Positions 1 to 8,752 of a DNA stretch of 25,624 nt are shown in pieces; the stretch's first letter is position 1; each line of letters opens with the position of its first letter. The notes below the pieces were generated by a model, which did no database searches, was not told where the DNA came from, and saw nothing but the letters and a program-made list of their open reading frames with translations. The position numbers and the translations under genes were made by a program. Source of the DNA: Candidatus Heimdallarchaeota archaeon (lineage in GTDB: Archaea; Asgardarchaeota; Heimdallarchaeia; JABLTI01). The stretch spans positions 1-25,624 of the forward strand of contig JAGXNT010000070.1 of NCBI GenBank assembly GCA_019894765.1. Direction: 5' to 3'.

Positions 1-32
1 TCCGGTGTATTAAGAATTAGTTTCACGCTCAT
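1..32 (-). CDS. Possible 5' end of a gene running off the left edge
   Basis: On the minus strand an ATG at 32-30 opens a frame MSVKLILNTP that continues to the window edge. A GGGGT stretch lies a few bases upstream (about 36-40), and an AT-rich TATA-like stretch (GTACATATTTTTAC on the minus strand) lies about 35 bases further up. Only ten codons are visible, so no product can be named and the frame may be accidental. Confidence 0.35.
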   Translation of the reverse strand, partial: MSVKLILNTP

Positions 33-111
33 AGTTTACCCCAAACACCATTTGTTAATAGGAACCAAGTAAAAATATGTACAAAAATAACTTAATAAAC
101 CGTTGGTGTCG

Positions 112-149
112 GCAAAGAAAAAAATGGTGAATTAAACAATCACCATTTA
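112..149 (-). terminator. Hairpin terminator of the nitroreductase gene
   Basis: On the minus strand the 9-bp inverted repeat AAATGGTGA/TCACCATTT surrounds a 9-base loop and is followed directly by TTTTTTTCTTT. The upstream arm overlaps the last codons and stop of the nitroreductase gene. Hairpin plus T-tract right after a stop codon is good evidence for a terminator. Confidence 0.7.
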
Positions 150-649
150 TTATATCTGATTCTATCTTCCTTGAACCGATCAGCTGGTTCCTTCTTTTCA
201 GCTGGATAGCCAATAGCATTCAGTGAAAGTGGAAGTATATCAGATGGGAGACCCAATATATCTGTAATTCCAACAACACGTTCTTGAATTGGGTAAATTC
301 CTAACCAAACAGCACCCAGACCTTTTGCATGAGCAGTAAGCAGCAGATTTTGGGTTGCAGCTGAACAGTCTTGAACCCAGTAGTCACAATATTTTTCTGT
401 GGTGACTTTAGCACATACTAAAATTGCAATAGGAGCTTCCTTCAGCATTTCCGAGTAAGGATGAAACTCGGGTATTTTATCAAGGATTTTACGGTCATCA
501 ATAACAACAAAATGCCAGGGTTGATTATTTCCAGCAGAGGGAGCTTGCATAGCTGCCTTTAAAAGATCGTTGATATCCTCCTTAGAAACCGGTTTATCAG
601 TAAATTTACGAATGCTTCTTCTCGTGAGAATTCCTTCCATCATTTCCAA
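140..649 (-). CDS. Nitroreductase family FMN-dependent oxidoreductase
   Basis: A 169-residue protein of the size of a single-domain nitroreductase. These cytoplasmic homodimers bind FMN and reduce nitro-aromatics, quinones or other acceptors with NAD(P)H; the substrate cannot be read from sequence. The N-terminal RRSIRKF (10-16), APSAGNNQPWHF (36-47), the GAVWLGIYP strand/helix segment (112-120) and AIGYPAEKKEP (145-155) are the usual FMN-binding and family-defining elements in the usual order. The start is a TTG at 649 with GAGGT eight bases upstream; ATG codons at 643 and 640 are alternatives with worse spacing. The gene stands alone, with its own promoter and terminator, and is divergent from the receptor array. 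No sign of damage. Confidence 0.9.
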   Translation of the reverse strand: MEMMEGILTRRSIRKFTDKPVSKEDINDLLKAAMQAPSAGNNQPWHFVVIDDRKILDKIPEFHPYSEMLKEAPIAILVCAKVTTEKYCDYWVQDCSAATQNLLLTAHAKGLGAVWLGIYPIQERVVGITDILGLPSDILPLSLNAIGYPAEKKEPADRFKEDRIRYNKW

Positions 650-680
650 TTTTTTCTACCTCATATATTGTAAGTATTAT

Positions 681-713
681 TAATTCAAAAGAATTACTTC
701 TACCTATAAAATA
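681..713 (-). promoter_or_regulatory. Nitroreductase promoter with a small dyad near the expected start point
   Basis: On the minus strand TATTTTATA (705-713) is a good archaeal TATA box, placing the transcript start near 680 and leaving about 30 bases of leader with the GAGGT site. A perfect inverted repeat TAATTC-AAAA-GAATTA lies at 681-696, on or next to the expected start point, where a repressor could act. In the rest of the 650-861 gap a second dyad, TTTTGTT/AACAAAA (796-802 and 812-818), lies upstream of the receptor gene at 862. No clear plus-strand TATA box close to 862 was seen. Confidence 0.45.
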
Positions 714-861
714 CTGTAATTTGATACAATTGATAATGCTAATGTGTTAGTTTCTTAATTTTTCATTTTTTGAAATTTTAGTAGTTATAGTAAGCTTTTG
801 TTAAATTTTTCAACAAAAAAGTAAATAGCAAGAAAAAACAACACTAAACTAGGTAGTGAAA

Positions 862-2766
862 TTGAGGGGTTTTAGAAAAAACACCATGGTAATTTCAATA
901 ATAATTACTATATTTGCTGCTAATATTACTGTAATCCATCCATTGAAAACAGAAGCAGCTTCATATCATTTTACATTAGAAGCTTTAGCTCACCAACAAA
1001 CAGATTACTTTAACTTCTTTAAGCAGCAGCTAGCTCGTGTTGCCATTCAATTGGATATTCGTGTTGTAGACTGGTCAACATATATTGGCGAATTATTATT
1101 TTTTAGAAATTTTGACCTAACTTATATTGGATTATCCAGAGGAGGACTAGATCCCGATTTTACAGGTGTGTACAACGAGAATGGAAGCTTGAACATATCT
1201 GGTTATGACACATCAATGGATTGGGATGAAGACTTAGGTACAGGAAAAAACGAATGGTATATGAGAGAGGGAACAAAAATCATTCCACCAAATTCTCCTG
1301 AAAGAATTCAACACTACTGGGATTGGCAAAATTACTTCATGGATAATCTTTGTCCTCAATTACCAGCATTTGCCCATAAAGCATATGAAGCGCATTGGAG
1401 TAATCTTAATGGTTATAATTATAGAGCTGGTGTTTTACAGTCGTGGGGTAAAATGTCTTGGGATGGTTCACATACAGGTCAATTGAACACAAGTGAACTA
1501 GTTATAGTAGATGCTGCTTGGAGTGATTTGAATCCACTCACCCAAGATGACACGGCATCCAATTTTATTAGTAGTGCCTGTATGGATCCTCTCATTTGGT
1601 ATGATGCAGATTTGACAACTTGGCCACATCTTGCTAAAAGCATCGCTCATATTAATAAAACCCATATACGAATTAATCTAAGAGAAGGAATAAAATGGGC
1701 TTCTGATCCTGATGGGAATTTCACAAATGAGTATCTAGATATAAAGGACGTTTACTTTACTCTCTATTGTTTAAGAGAAAGTGATCAACATTTTTATTCC
1801 TACGCATGGATCGAAGACCTGAAAATTATTGATCAATATACATTAGATATATTTATTGATGGTGATCCAGAGACTGCAGAAAACGAACCAGATGCTCTAT
1901 ATTTGCCAGCTCTTACAACACTAATATTGCCTGAGCATTACCTTAACCAAACCCAACTAGCTGATGGGGTGACTCCAGATGAAACCCATGCGTCTTGGAA
2001 TATTTTCGGAAATCATAGTTTTGGAACCGGTTTGTTCGAAATTGACCAGTTCATTGAGGGATATGAGACAAATTTAACTATAAATCCTGATTGTTGGAGA
2101 TTAAATTCCACTCTTACAAGTGATCCAGAACTTGACTGGTATAGAAGGTTCGGAGATTTTTCAGGAGGATTAAATCAATTAAGAATAAGAATAATACCGG
2201 ATTTGCAAACTTCGCTCCTTGAATTTGAAGCTGGGCGAGTTGATATAGATTCTGTTACTTGGAATCCAGACAAAAGAAATGAATATTTATCAGACATCAG
2301 ATTTGATGTACAAAGCAAATTGCAGCACACATTTTCATTCATAGCTTATAACATGAGAGAAAACCGACCTCATATTGGTAGTAGAGATCCATGTCCAAAT
2401 GCTCCATCTATAACAAAAGGTTTAGCTGTAAGAAAGGCAATATCTTATGCCATAGATCTGGTGGAAATAAATAATGCTCTTCATGGGGGAGAAAATGTTA
2501 TTTCATACACACCAATACCTCCTGCACTAGGCATTTGGAATAATCCAAATATCATTCGTTATGATTTCAATTTAGAGCTGGCTGATTACTACTTGTATCT
2601 TGCTGGTTATCTTGGAGGTCTTTCGCCATCACCAACAACAACAGGAAATTGGTTCTCGGATTATAGAGTCGCAATAATTGCTACAACTGTTAGCTTATTT
2701 GTAGTAATTGTAATAAGTTTTCTAACAGTAATAATTTATAGAAATATGAAAAGGAAACGAAAATGA
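862..2766 (+). CDS. Permuted, membrane-anchored family 5 (OppA/DppA-like) solute-binding protein, copy 1
   Basis: Predicted extracellular solute (probably oligopeptide-type) receptor. Numbering is from a GTG at 856; the likelier start is the TTG at 862, because AGGT lies seven bases upstream and the resulting MRGFRK matches the start of copy 4. An uncleaved or cleaved signal segment (12-30) is followed by what normally is the C-terminal half of OppA domain III (37-178: QQLARVAIQLDIRVVDW, DPDFTG, GYDTSMDWD). Next comes the normal N-terminal part with domains I and II (about 213-490: DPLIWYDADLTTWPHLA, LREGIKW, DVYFTLY, LPEHYLNQTQ, FGTGLFEI). The first half of domain III comes last (492-585: YNMRENRP, AVRKAISYAID, ending YLAGY). 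One C-terminal membrane helix (604-627) and RNMKRKRK finish the chain. The domain order is a circular permutation of the family. Sugars or other ligands are possible; no partner permease is nearby. Confidence 0.85.
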   Translation: MRGFRKNTMVISIIITIFAANITVIHPLKTEAASYHFTLEALAHQQTDYFNFFKQQLARVAIQLDIRVVDWSTYIGELLFFRNFDLTYIGLSRGGLDPDFTGVYNENGSLNISGYDTSMDWDEDLGTGKNEWYMREGTKIIPPNSPERIQHYWDWQNYFMDNLCPQLPAFAHKAYEAHWSNLNGYNYRAGVLQSWGKMSWDGSHTGQLNTSELVIVDAAWSDLNPLTQDDTASNFISSACMDPLIWYDADLTTWPHLAKSIAHINKTHIRINLREGIKWASDPDGNFTNEYLDIKDVYFTLYCLRESDQHFYSYAWIEDLKIIDQYTLDIFIDGDPETAENEPDALYLPALTTLILPEHYLNQTQLADGVTPDETHASWNIFGNHSFGTGLFEIDQFIEGYETNLTINPDCWRLNSTLTSDPELDWYRRFGDFSGGLNQLRIRIIPDLQTSLLEFEAGRVDIDSVTWNPDKRNEYLSDIRFDVQSKLQHTFSFIAYNMRENRPHIGSRDPCPNAPSITKGLAVRKAISYAIDLVEINNALHGGENVISYTPIPPALGIWNNPNIIRYDFNLELADYYLYLAGYLGGLSPSPTTTGNWFSDYRVAIIATTVSLFVVIVISFLTVIIYRNMKRKRK

Positions 2767-2813
2767 AAGATGAGCTAATTACTGACAAAAATTGATTCTT
2801 TAAGGATGAAAAA

Positions 2814-2835
2814 TTATATAAACCTTTATGGTTTA
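2814..2835 (+). promoter_or_regulatory. Promoter of the 2886-9877 unit with overlapping dyad
   Basis: TTATATAAAC (2814-2823) is a good TATA box in the 119-base gap after copy 1; a start point near 2845 would leave about 40 bases of leader. A perfect inverted repeat TAAACC-TTTAT-GGTTTA (2819-2835) overlaps its downstream edge, a position suited to a repressor. Nothing else was recognised in this gap. Confidence 0.5.
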
Positions 2836-2885
2836 CATTATATTTGAGAGTTCATTAGACTCGGAGAAATGGATGGCTGAGCTAA

Positions 2886-4754
2886 ATGAAGAAAAGGTTT
2901 AGTATTGCAATTGTATCACTAATTTTATTCAGTTGTGTTTATGTGAATACTGATTCTATAGATGTTGGTGAATATTACTTTACACTAGTTTTCAAAACGA
3001 ATGGTGGAGGAGAGAGACCGGATTACGGATACATGTTGAGGGATCAATTAGCACGAATCGGAATAAATCTGGAAGTAATCATCCAAGATTGGCCAACATT
3101 TGTGGGTGAATTACTCGTCTATAGAGATTTTGATATTTGTTATGTGGATGAAACAACAGTAGAAACAGCATCTCCCGATTACTGTGGTATATATAGTGAA
3201 GACGATTCCCTTAACTTATTTGGTTATCATACTTCAATGGATTGGGATGAGGAATTAGGGACGGGTAGAAATGAGTGGTACCTTAGAGAAGGAGTTAAAA
3301 TCATGCCGCCAAATTCCGAGGAACGAATCCAGCACTATTGGGAGTGGGAAGATTACCTAATGGATAAAATTTTACCAATGCAGCCAACTTTCAACCCGAA
3401 AACATATATGGCAAATTGGGGGAATCTAGAAGGTTATAACTACTCAGAAGGTATTCTTCAATCTTGGGGAAAGATGTCATGGGAAGGAAGTCATACAGGT
3501 CAAGTAAACACAAGTGAGCTTGTTATTGCAGATGCTTCTTGGGTTGATTTGATGCCAATATTTTATACTGATTCCTCTTCAGATTTTATTGTAAGAGCCT
3601 GTTATGATCCAATACTATGGTATGATGCAGACCAAACTGTTTGGCCACACTTAGCTGATAGCTTCACAATGTTAAATGATACTTGGGTTCGAATAACTGC
3701 TAGGCAGGGAATAAAGTGGCACAATGATTCAGATAGTCTATTCACAAATGAGTATTTTGATATTCATGATGTGTATTTCACCTTGTATTGTTGGAAAGAA
3801 GTGTCTAATGATCAACATATCTATGATTGGATTGATGAGATGGAAATTATCGATCAATGGACCATGGATATTCACATTGATGGAGATCCAGGTACTCCTG
3901 AAAGAGAAGTATATGCTCCTTTCTTAGGGGCTCTTAGTACAATCATTTTACCGGAACATTTCTTGAATCAAACGCAGCTACCAGATGGAATTACTCCAGA
4001 TATTATGCATTCATCTTGGAATTCTTTAGCAACACAGTGTATTGGTACGGGTTTATTTAGTTTCAAGAATTATACTGTTGGAATTGAGTCAAATCTAGAA
4101 GTAAATCCAGAGAGTTGGTGGTTCAATGAAACTATTACAAGTGATCCTGATCTGAATTGGGAAGCGAGATTCGGGGATTTCTCTGGTGGGTTAAAGAAAT
4201 TAAGAATTCGAACAATCTTTGAAACAGAAATAGCTGCTCTTGAATTTGAAGCTGGAAAAATTGATCTTATGGGTTTATCCTCTTTGCCAGATAATGAGAG
4301 AGATCATTTCTGCTCAGATACTAGATTCGATATACAATCTGATCTAGTTTGGAAATACGGTTTCTTCGGCTACAACATGCGAGAGGAAAGAGCATACATT
4401 GGAAGTCGCGAACCTGCTCTCTGTGATCCATCATTTACTCAAGGTTTATGTGTGAGAAAAGCGATTTCTTATGCAATGAATCGAGAAGAAATGAATAATG
4501 CTGTTCACAGTGGGGAATATGCGATAGTAGATCATCCCATCCATAGGAAATGGGGTGTTTGGTGCAATCCTGACATCATAGTCTACAATCATGATCTTAC
4601 CGAAGCACAAAAGTACATGGATAAAGCTGGATGGGAACTACCTTGTGGTGGAACTGTAGCAATAAATCTGCCAATAATCTCTGTTATTGGAGGAATTCTG
4701 ATTCTATGTACTGCCACTGCTTGGTTTATCAAATCAAGAAAAGGAATTTTATGA
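2886..4754 (+). CDS. Permuted, membrane-anchored family 5 solute-binding protein, copy 2
   Basis: Extracellular receptor with the same permuted order as copy 1. Signal segment at 4-20 (an LFSC sequence could be a lipobox, but the other copies do not share it). The normal C-terminal half of domain III is at 30-175 (RDQLARIGINLEVIIQDW, SPDYCG, GYHTSMDWDEELGTGRNEWY). The normal N-terminal domains I/II follow at 210-488 (DPILWYDADQTVWPHLA, ARQGIKW, DVYFTLY, ILPEHFLNQTQ, IGTGLFSF, ALEFEAGKIDL). The first half of domain III is at 491-582 (YNMREERAYIGSREP, CVRKAISYAMNR, ending DKAGW). A membrane helix (592-613) and SRKGIL end the chain, giving an outside-facing receptor with a tiny cytoplasmic tail. 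It opens the run of closely spaced genes after the promoter at 2814; no strong Shine-Dalgarno site precedes its ATG. Confidence 0.85.
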   Translation: MKKRFSIAIVSLILFSCVYVNTDSIDVGEYYFTLVFKTNGGGERPDYGYMLRDQLARIGINLEVIIQDWPTFVGELLVYRDFDICYVDETTVETASPDYCGIYSEDDSLNLFGYHTSMDWDEELGTGRNEWYLREGVKIMPPNSEERIQHYWEWEDYLMDKILPMQPTFNPKTYMANWGNLEGYNYSEGILQSWGKMSWEGSHTGQVNTSELVIADASWVDLMPIFYTDSSSDFIVRACYDPILWYDADQTVWPHLADSFTMLNDTWVRITARQGIKWHNDSDSLFTNEYFDIHDVYFTLYCWKEVSNDQHIYDWIDEMEIIDQWTMDIHIDGDPGTPEREVYAPFLGALSTIILPEHFLNQTQLPDGITPDIMHSSWNSLATQCIGTGLFSFKNYTVGIESNLEVNPESWWFNETITSDPDLNWEARFGDFSGGLKKLRIRTIFETEIAALEFEAGKIDLMGLSSLPDNERDHFCSDTRFDIQSDLVWKYGFFGYNMREERAYIGSREPALCDPSFTQGLCVRKAISYAMNREEMNNAVHSGEYAIVDHPIHRKWGVWCNPDIIVYNHDLTEAQKYMDKAGWELPCGGTVAINLPIISVIGGILILCTATAWFIKSRKGIL

Positions 4755-4764
4755 GGTTTTAAAA

Positions 4765-6639
4765 ATGAACAAAATAACAAAGAGAGTAATCTTCATTGGA
4801 TTAACTATAGTAATATGCTGCTCAAATATAGCATTAATTTCAACAACAAAGGTGGATTCCTTTGAGCCATTCTTTACTTTAACAGCTAAATCATATGGCG
4901 GAGGAGTAAGACCTGATTACCTAAATTTACTACGTGATAATTTGAGAAGAATTAACATTGAACTTGATATCCAACTACTTGGTTGGTGGGATTTTTTCGG
5001 GTATCCTTATTGGGGCGCTGATATTTTTTATGTTAGTCTATCCGGTAGTGGTGGTGATCCAGACTTCACTGGAGTCTATAATGAAAATGGTTCACTCAAT
5101 TTGTTTGGTTATCACACTAGTATGGATTGGGATGACTGTTTGGGAGGGATTAATGAATGGTACATGAGACAAGGAACTCAAATTATGCCACCCGATTCAG
5201 AAGAACGAATCCAACATTATTGGGAGTGGGAAGACTATTTAATGGATAAGATTTGTCCAATGCTTCCGACTTTTACTATGAAATCATATATGGCTCAATG
5301 GTCAAATTTGGAGGGATATAATTATGCAAAAGGAATACTTCAATCCTGGGGACAAATGGATTGGATAGGATCTCATATGGGACAAGTAAGTACCGATGAG
5401 TTGGTTATTTCAGATGGAGCTTGGTCTGATCATAATCCATTATACCAAGATGATTCTGCTTCTGCATTTATAAGCGGTGCAATAATGGATCCTTTAATTT
5501 GGTTTGATAATGACCTCAGTGTCTGGCCTCATCTAGCAGAAAGCTATGAAATGTTAAATGATACTCATCTCAGAATAAAAGTAAGGGAAGATATAAAGTG
5601 GCAACTAGATCCAGATGGGCTTTATCCAAATGAATACCTTGATGCACAGGATGTTTACTTTACATTTTATTGTTGGAAAGAAGTTTCTAATGATCGACAA
5701 AAATATGCTTGGATAGATTCTATGAAAATCATAGATCAATACATAATAGATATTTTTATTGATGGTGATCCAAGCACACAAGCAAAGGAAGTGCATGCAC
5801 CATTTCTCTCATGTCTCAACACAGAGATTTTGCCAGAACACTACCTCAACCAGAGCCAAATGGCTGATAATGTAACACCTGATATTTCAGACGCATTTTG
5901 GAATACCTTTGCTACACATGGTTTTGGAACAGGATTGTTTGAAATAAGTCAAATCGATGAAGGATCGGAAACCATTCTTTCACTGTATCCTGAATGTTGG
6001 AGATTACATCCTGTAATTACTGCTGATCCCGCATTAAATTGGACTGAAAGATTCGGTTTTGGTACTGGTTGGGATGGCATGCATCAATTAAGAATTAAAA
6101 TAATTAATCATCAAATTAATTCTATAAAAGAATTTGAGAAAGGGAATATAGACTTAGCTGATATTTCTCTTTTCCCTGAAAAAATTGATGTAATAGAAGA
6201 ACATCCGGAATGGGAAATGCAATCTGACACAAAATACTACATGGGTTTCTTTGGTTATAACATGAGAGAAGTAAGACCATATATTGGGAGTCGTGAACCA
6301 TGTCCAAATGATCCTAATATGACCATTGGTTTGGCAATTCGCAAAGCAATTAGTTACGCTACCAATAGAGTCGAAATGAATAATATTGTTCACGGCGGGG
6401 ATTTCGTGATCGTTGATTGGCCGATTTATTCGAAAATGGATGTGTGGTGTAATCCTGATATAATTCGATATAATTATGATTTAGAAAAAGCTAAAGAATA
6501 TTTGTTTAAAGCAGGTTTCAATTCAGGTTGGATATCTCCGATCAGCTTGCCAATTGGATTTCTCATTGGAGGAATAATTTTCGTATTTACTACTACCATC
6601 TGGTTAAAAAGAAGGAGCAAGAGAAAGGAAATCAATTGA
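4765..6639 (+). CDS. Permuted, membrane-anchored family 5 solute-binding protein, copy 3
   Basis: Third full-length receptor, 624 residues. The ATG lies ten bases after the stop of copy 2, with GAGGT seven bases upstream overlapping that stop, so the two are probably translated together. Signal segment 8-26. The transposed C-terminal half of domain III (35-180) is slightly altered: where the others have TFVGEL..(Y/F)RDFD, this copy reads WDFFGYPYWGADIFYV, several residues shorter. Domains I/II occupy about 210-490 (DPLIWFDNDLSVWPHLAES, VREDIKW, DVYFTFY, ILPEHYLNQSQ, FGTGLFEI) and the first half of domain III 494-584 (FGYNMREVRPYIGSREP, AIRKAISYATNR, FKAGF). A C-terminal helix (593-613) and a basic KRRSKRK tail anchor it. 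The altered strand region may change ligand choice. Confidence 0.85.
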   Translation: MNKITKRVIFIGLTIVICCSNIALISTTKVDSFEPFFTLTAKSYGGGVRPDYLNLLRDNLRRINIELDIQLLGWWDFFGYPYWGADIFYVSLSGSGGDPDFTGVYNENGSLNLFGYHTSMDWDDCLGGINEWYMRQGTQIMPPDSEERIQHYWEWEDYLMDKICPMLPTFTMKSYMAQWSNLEGYNYAKGILQSWGQMDWIGSHMGQVSTDELVISDGAWSDHNPLYQDDSASAFISGAIMDPLIWFDNDLSVWPHLAESYEMLNDTHLRIKVREDIKWQLDPDGLYPNEYLDAQDVYFTFYCWKEVSNDRQKYAWIDSMKIIDQYIIDIFIDGDPSTQAKEVHAPFLSCLNTEILPEHYLNQSQMADNVTPDISDAFWNTFATHGFGTGLFEISQIDEGSETILSLYPECWRLHPVITADPALNWTERFGFGTGWDGMHQLRIKIINHQINSIKEFEKGNIDLADISLFPEKIDVIEEHPEWEMQSDTKYYMGFFGYNMREVRPYIGSREPCPNDPNMTIGLAIRKAISYATNRVEMNNIVHGGDFVIVDWPIYSKMDVWCNPDIIRYNYDLEKAKEYLFKAGFNSGWISPISLPIGFLIGGIIFVFTTTIWLKRRSKRKEIN

Positions 6640-6690
6640 TAAGAAAAATTTATCTTTATATTTACAGTATATCCATTGGGTGAATTTAGT

Positions 6691-7692
6691 TTGAGAGGTA
6701 AGAAAAGATACGCAATGAATCTCTTCATAATAGCATTTATAATATGTTCTTTAGGGACTAGTATTACTACTAATGAAGTAGATTCAGTACATTACAACTT
6801 TACATTAATAGCTAAGACTAATGGTGGAGGAACTAGACCAGATATACTCAACATACTTAAACAACAACTAGTGCCTTTAGGTATAAATCTAGAAATAATA
6901 GTGCAAGATTGGCCTACTTTTGTTGGGGAATTTATAAATTTCAGAGATTTTGATTTGTGTTATATTAGCTTATCAGGTGGTGGAGTAGATCCAGATTTTA
7001 CTGGTGTATATGATGAGAACGGTTCTCTTAACTTATTTGGGTATCACACTAGCATGGATTGGGATGAGGAAATAGGAACCGGACGAAACGAATGGTATAT
7101 CCAAACCGGTTCAGAAATGATATCGAATGGATCTCAAAATCAAAAAGAATTTTGTTGGGAGTGGCAATTTTACTTAATGGATGATATATTACCATGTTTA
7201 CCATTGTTTACTCATAAAAACGATTCTTCTTCTTTACAAATACTAATATTTAATCTTCGAGAAGAGAGACCTATTCTTGGTAGACAACATCCTTGTCCAG
7301 GTTATCCTTCTAAACCAAGTAATCTCGCAGTAAAAAAAGCAATTTGTTATGCAATTAATCGAGAAGAAATAAGACGAGTTGTTTTTGGAGTCGATTATGA
7401 AATTACCCATCATCCAGTAAATCCGACAAACAAAAGCTGGTTAAATCCAAACATCTTCAAGTTTTGTCACAATTTACAGGTTGGAAGAGCTTATATGAAT
7501 GTAGCTGGGTATGGTTGTGGAATGCCTAGTAACTATGGTTATGATAGATGGCCCGATTGGGAGGATGTATGTGGTAACAATCCAACAACAATAAGTGTAG
7601 AAGGTTTTAGTTTAGAAATAATTTGTATAAGTATAACTTTACTATCAGCAGTTAATTTGCTATGTTTAACAAAACGAAAGAGGGATGCGTGA
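6691..7692 (+). CDS. Domain-III-only permuted solute-binding protein, mini copy 4
   Basis: About half the length of its neighbours. Residues here count from an upstream in-frame TTG at 6676; the TTG at 6691 is preferred because GGGTGA lies seven bases upstream and MRGKKRYAM resembles the start of copy 1. After a signal segment (15-30) the transposed second half of OppA domain III is intact (39-181: FTLIAKTNGGG, QDWPTFVGEF, DPDFTG, GYHTSMDWDEEIGTGRNEWY, LPLFTHKN). It then joins directly to the first half (186-279: LQILIFNLREERPILG, AVKKAICYAINREEIRRVV, ending AGYG). The roughly 300 residues of domains I and II are absent, with the junction at the domain III hinge. A membrane helix (311-331) and TKRKRDA follow. 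The frame is open and copy 5 shares the same architecture, so this looks like a maintained protein. Without domains I/II it cannot form the usual two-lobed cleft; its role is unknown. Confidence 0.8.
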   Translation: MRGKKRYAMNLFIIAFIICSLGTSITTNEVDSVHYNFTLIAKTNGGGTRPDILNILKQQLVPLGINLEIIVQDWPTFVGEFINFRDFDLCYISLSGGGVDPDFTGVYDENGSLNLFGYHTSMDWDEEIGTGRNEWYIQTGSEMISNGSQNQKEFCWEWQFYLMDDILPCLPLFTHKNDSSSLQILIFNLREERPILGRQHPCPGYPSKPSNLAVKKAICYAINREEIRRVVFGVDYEITHHPVNPTNKSWLNPNIFKFCHNLQVGRAYMNVAGYGCGMPSNYGYDRWPDWEDVCGNNPTTISVEGFSLEIICISITLLSAVNLLCLTKRKRDA

Positions 7693-8725
7693 TTTGTCTA
7701 AACAATCTAAATTTAAGAAAAATAAAAATGTTGTATTTTTGATATCGATCTTAATTATTTCTTTCAGCACTATAAGTAAAGAGAGTCCAAATGTTGAGAG
7801 TATTGATCCATTATTTTCGTTAGAAGCAAAATGCTACAAAATTAAACATCTGGATTACCTAAATTTGATAAAACAACATTTAGCGAGAATTGGTATTCAA
7901 CTCAGGATTGAGTTTATTGCCCTATCAGAAATTAATTTTCTTGCTGAATTAATTGCTTTTCGAGACTTCGACCTTGAAATATTAGAATTTCCTTGTTCTA
8001 CTTTAGAAAATCCATTTAATCCAGTATTCTTTTCAGAAAATGGTTCTTTAAACCTTGCAGGTTATCATACAAGTATGGATTGGGATGAAAATCTAGGAGA
8101 GGGTAGAAATGAGTGGTATATCCAAACTGGATTAGAGATGACTCCAAATGATTCTCAAGAAAGAATAGATCTCTGTTGGGAGTGGCAGCATTATATGATG
8201 GATGATATTTTACCAATTCTACCACTCTTTACACAAAAAGACAATCATAGTACTTTTGAATTTCTCCTATTCAACATGCGAGAAGTAAGACCAGTAATTG
8301 GGAGTCGATCACCTGCTCCAGGATTTACCTGGATATCAATTGGGCTCTTAGTAAGAAAGGCTATTTCTTATGCTATTAACCGCGAAGAGATTAGAAGAGT
8401 GGTATTAGGTGACGAATATGAGATTATACATCATCCAACTAATCCAGTATTGGATGAATGGTTGAATCCCAATAGTATTAGATATTGTTACAATCTTGAT
8501 TTTGCGAGGAAATTGATGACATTAGGAAGTCCTGGTATTGATTTTGGTGGAAATGGAGAACCATTTGAATATCCAGAGTGGGAAGAAGTTTGTCCTAGTC
8601 AGCCTACCACGATTTCTGTTGTTGGATTCGATTTAATTGCTACTCTTAGCGTTCTAACACTATTGCCAATATCATTTCATGTCTACAATAAACAAAGGAA
8701 AAAAAGCTCTAGTCTCAGAAATTGA
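7685..8725 (+). CDS. Domain-III-only permuted solute-binding protein, mini copy 5
   Basis: Partner of copy 4 with the same deletion. The ATG overlaps the stop of copy 4 by eight bases; an in-frame TTG at 7694 has GAGGG nine bases upstream and is an equally good start. Layout: signal segment (14-30), second half of domain III (42-186, with GYHTSMDWDENLGEGRNEWY and LPLFTQKD), junction near 187-192, first half of domain III (192-282: LLFNMREVRPVIGSRSPAPG, LVRKAISYAINREEIRRVV). A low-complexity linker, a membrane helix (about 314-334) and a basic tail end it. Both minis share YIQTG, DDILP.LPLFT, NREEIRRVV, EI.HHP.NP and VC...PTTISV.GF, so they descend from one mini ancestor. The strand region near 80-110 is more diverged (AELIAFRDFDLEILEFPCSTLENPF lacks the DPDFTG loop, split here as AELIAFRDFD then LEILEFPC). 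Confidence 0.8.
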   Translation: MRDLSKQSKFKKNKNVVFLISILIISFSTISKESPNVESIDPLFSLEAKCYKIKHLDYLNLIKQHLARIGIQLRIEFIALSEINFLAELIAFRDFDLEILEFPCSTLENPFNPVFFSENGSLNLAGYHTSMDWDENLGEGRNEWYIQTGLEMTPNDSQERIDLCWEWQHYMMDDILPILPLFTQKDNHSTFEFLLFNMREVRPVIGSRSPAPGFTWISIGLLVRKAISYAINREEIRRVVLGDEYEIIHHPTNPVLDEWLNPNSIRYCYNLDFARKLMTLGSPGIDFGGNGEPFEYPEWEEVCPSQPTTISVVGFDLIATLSVLTLLPISFHVYNKQRKKSSSLRN

Positions 8726-8752
8726 CCTCTATTTTTGAGCAAATTTAATAAG

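Noticed and set aside
2886..2950. Lipobox (LFSC) in receptor copy 2
   Set aside because: The other six receptors lack an equivalent Cys after the hydrophobic segment, and all have a C-terminal membrane helix that already anchors them.
3724..3927. Small open frames overlapping the receptor genes in other frames (for example 3724-3927, 4958-5167, 6122-6307, 8016-8225, 13532-13762)
   Set aside because: They lie wholly inside strongly conserved genes, have no ribosome-binding site and translate to low-complexity Ile/Phe-rich sequence.
6691..8725. The two short receptor genes as decayed pseudogenes
   Set aside because: Both frames are open from signal segment to anchor, share the same clean junction at a domain boundary and share extra conserved motifs absent from the long copies, which points to a maintained mini lineage.
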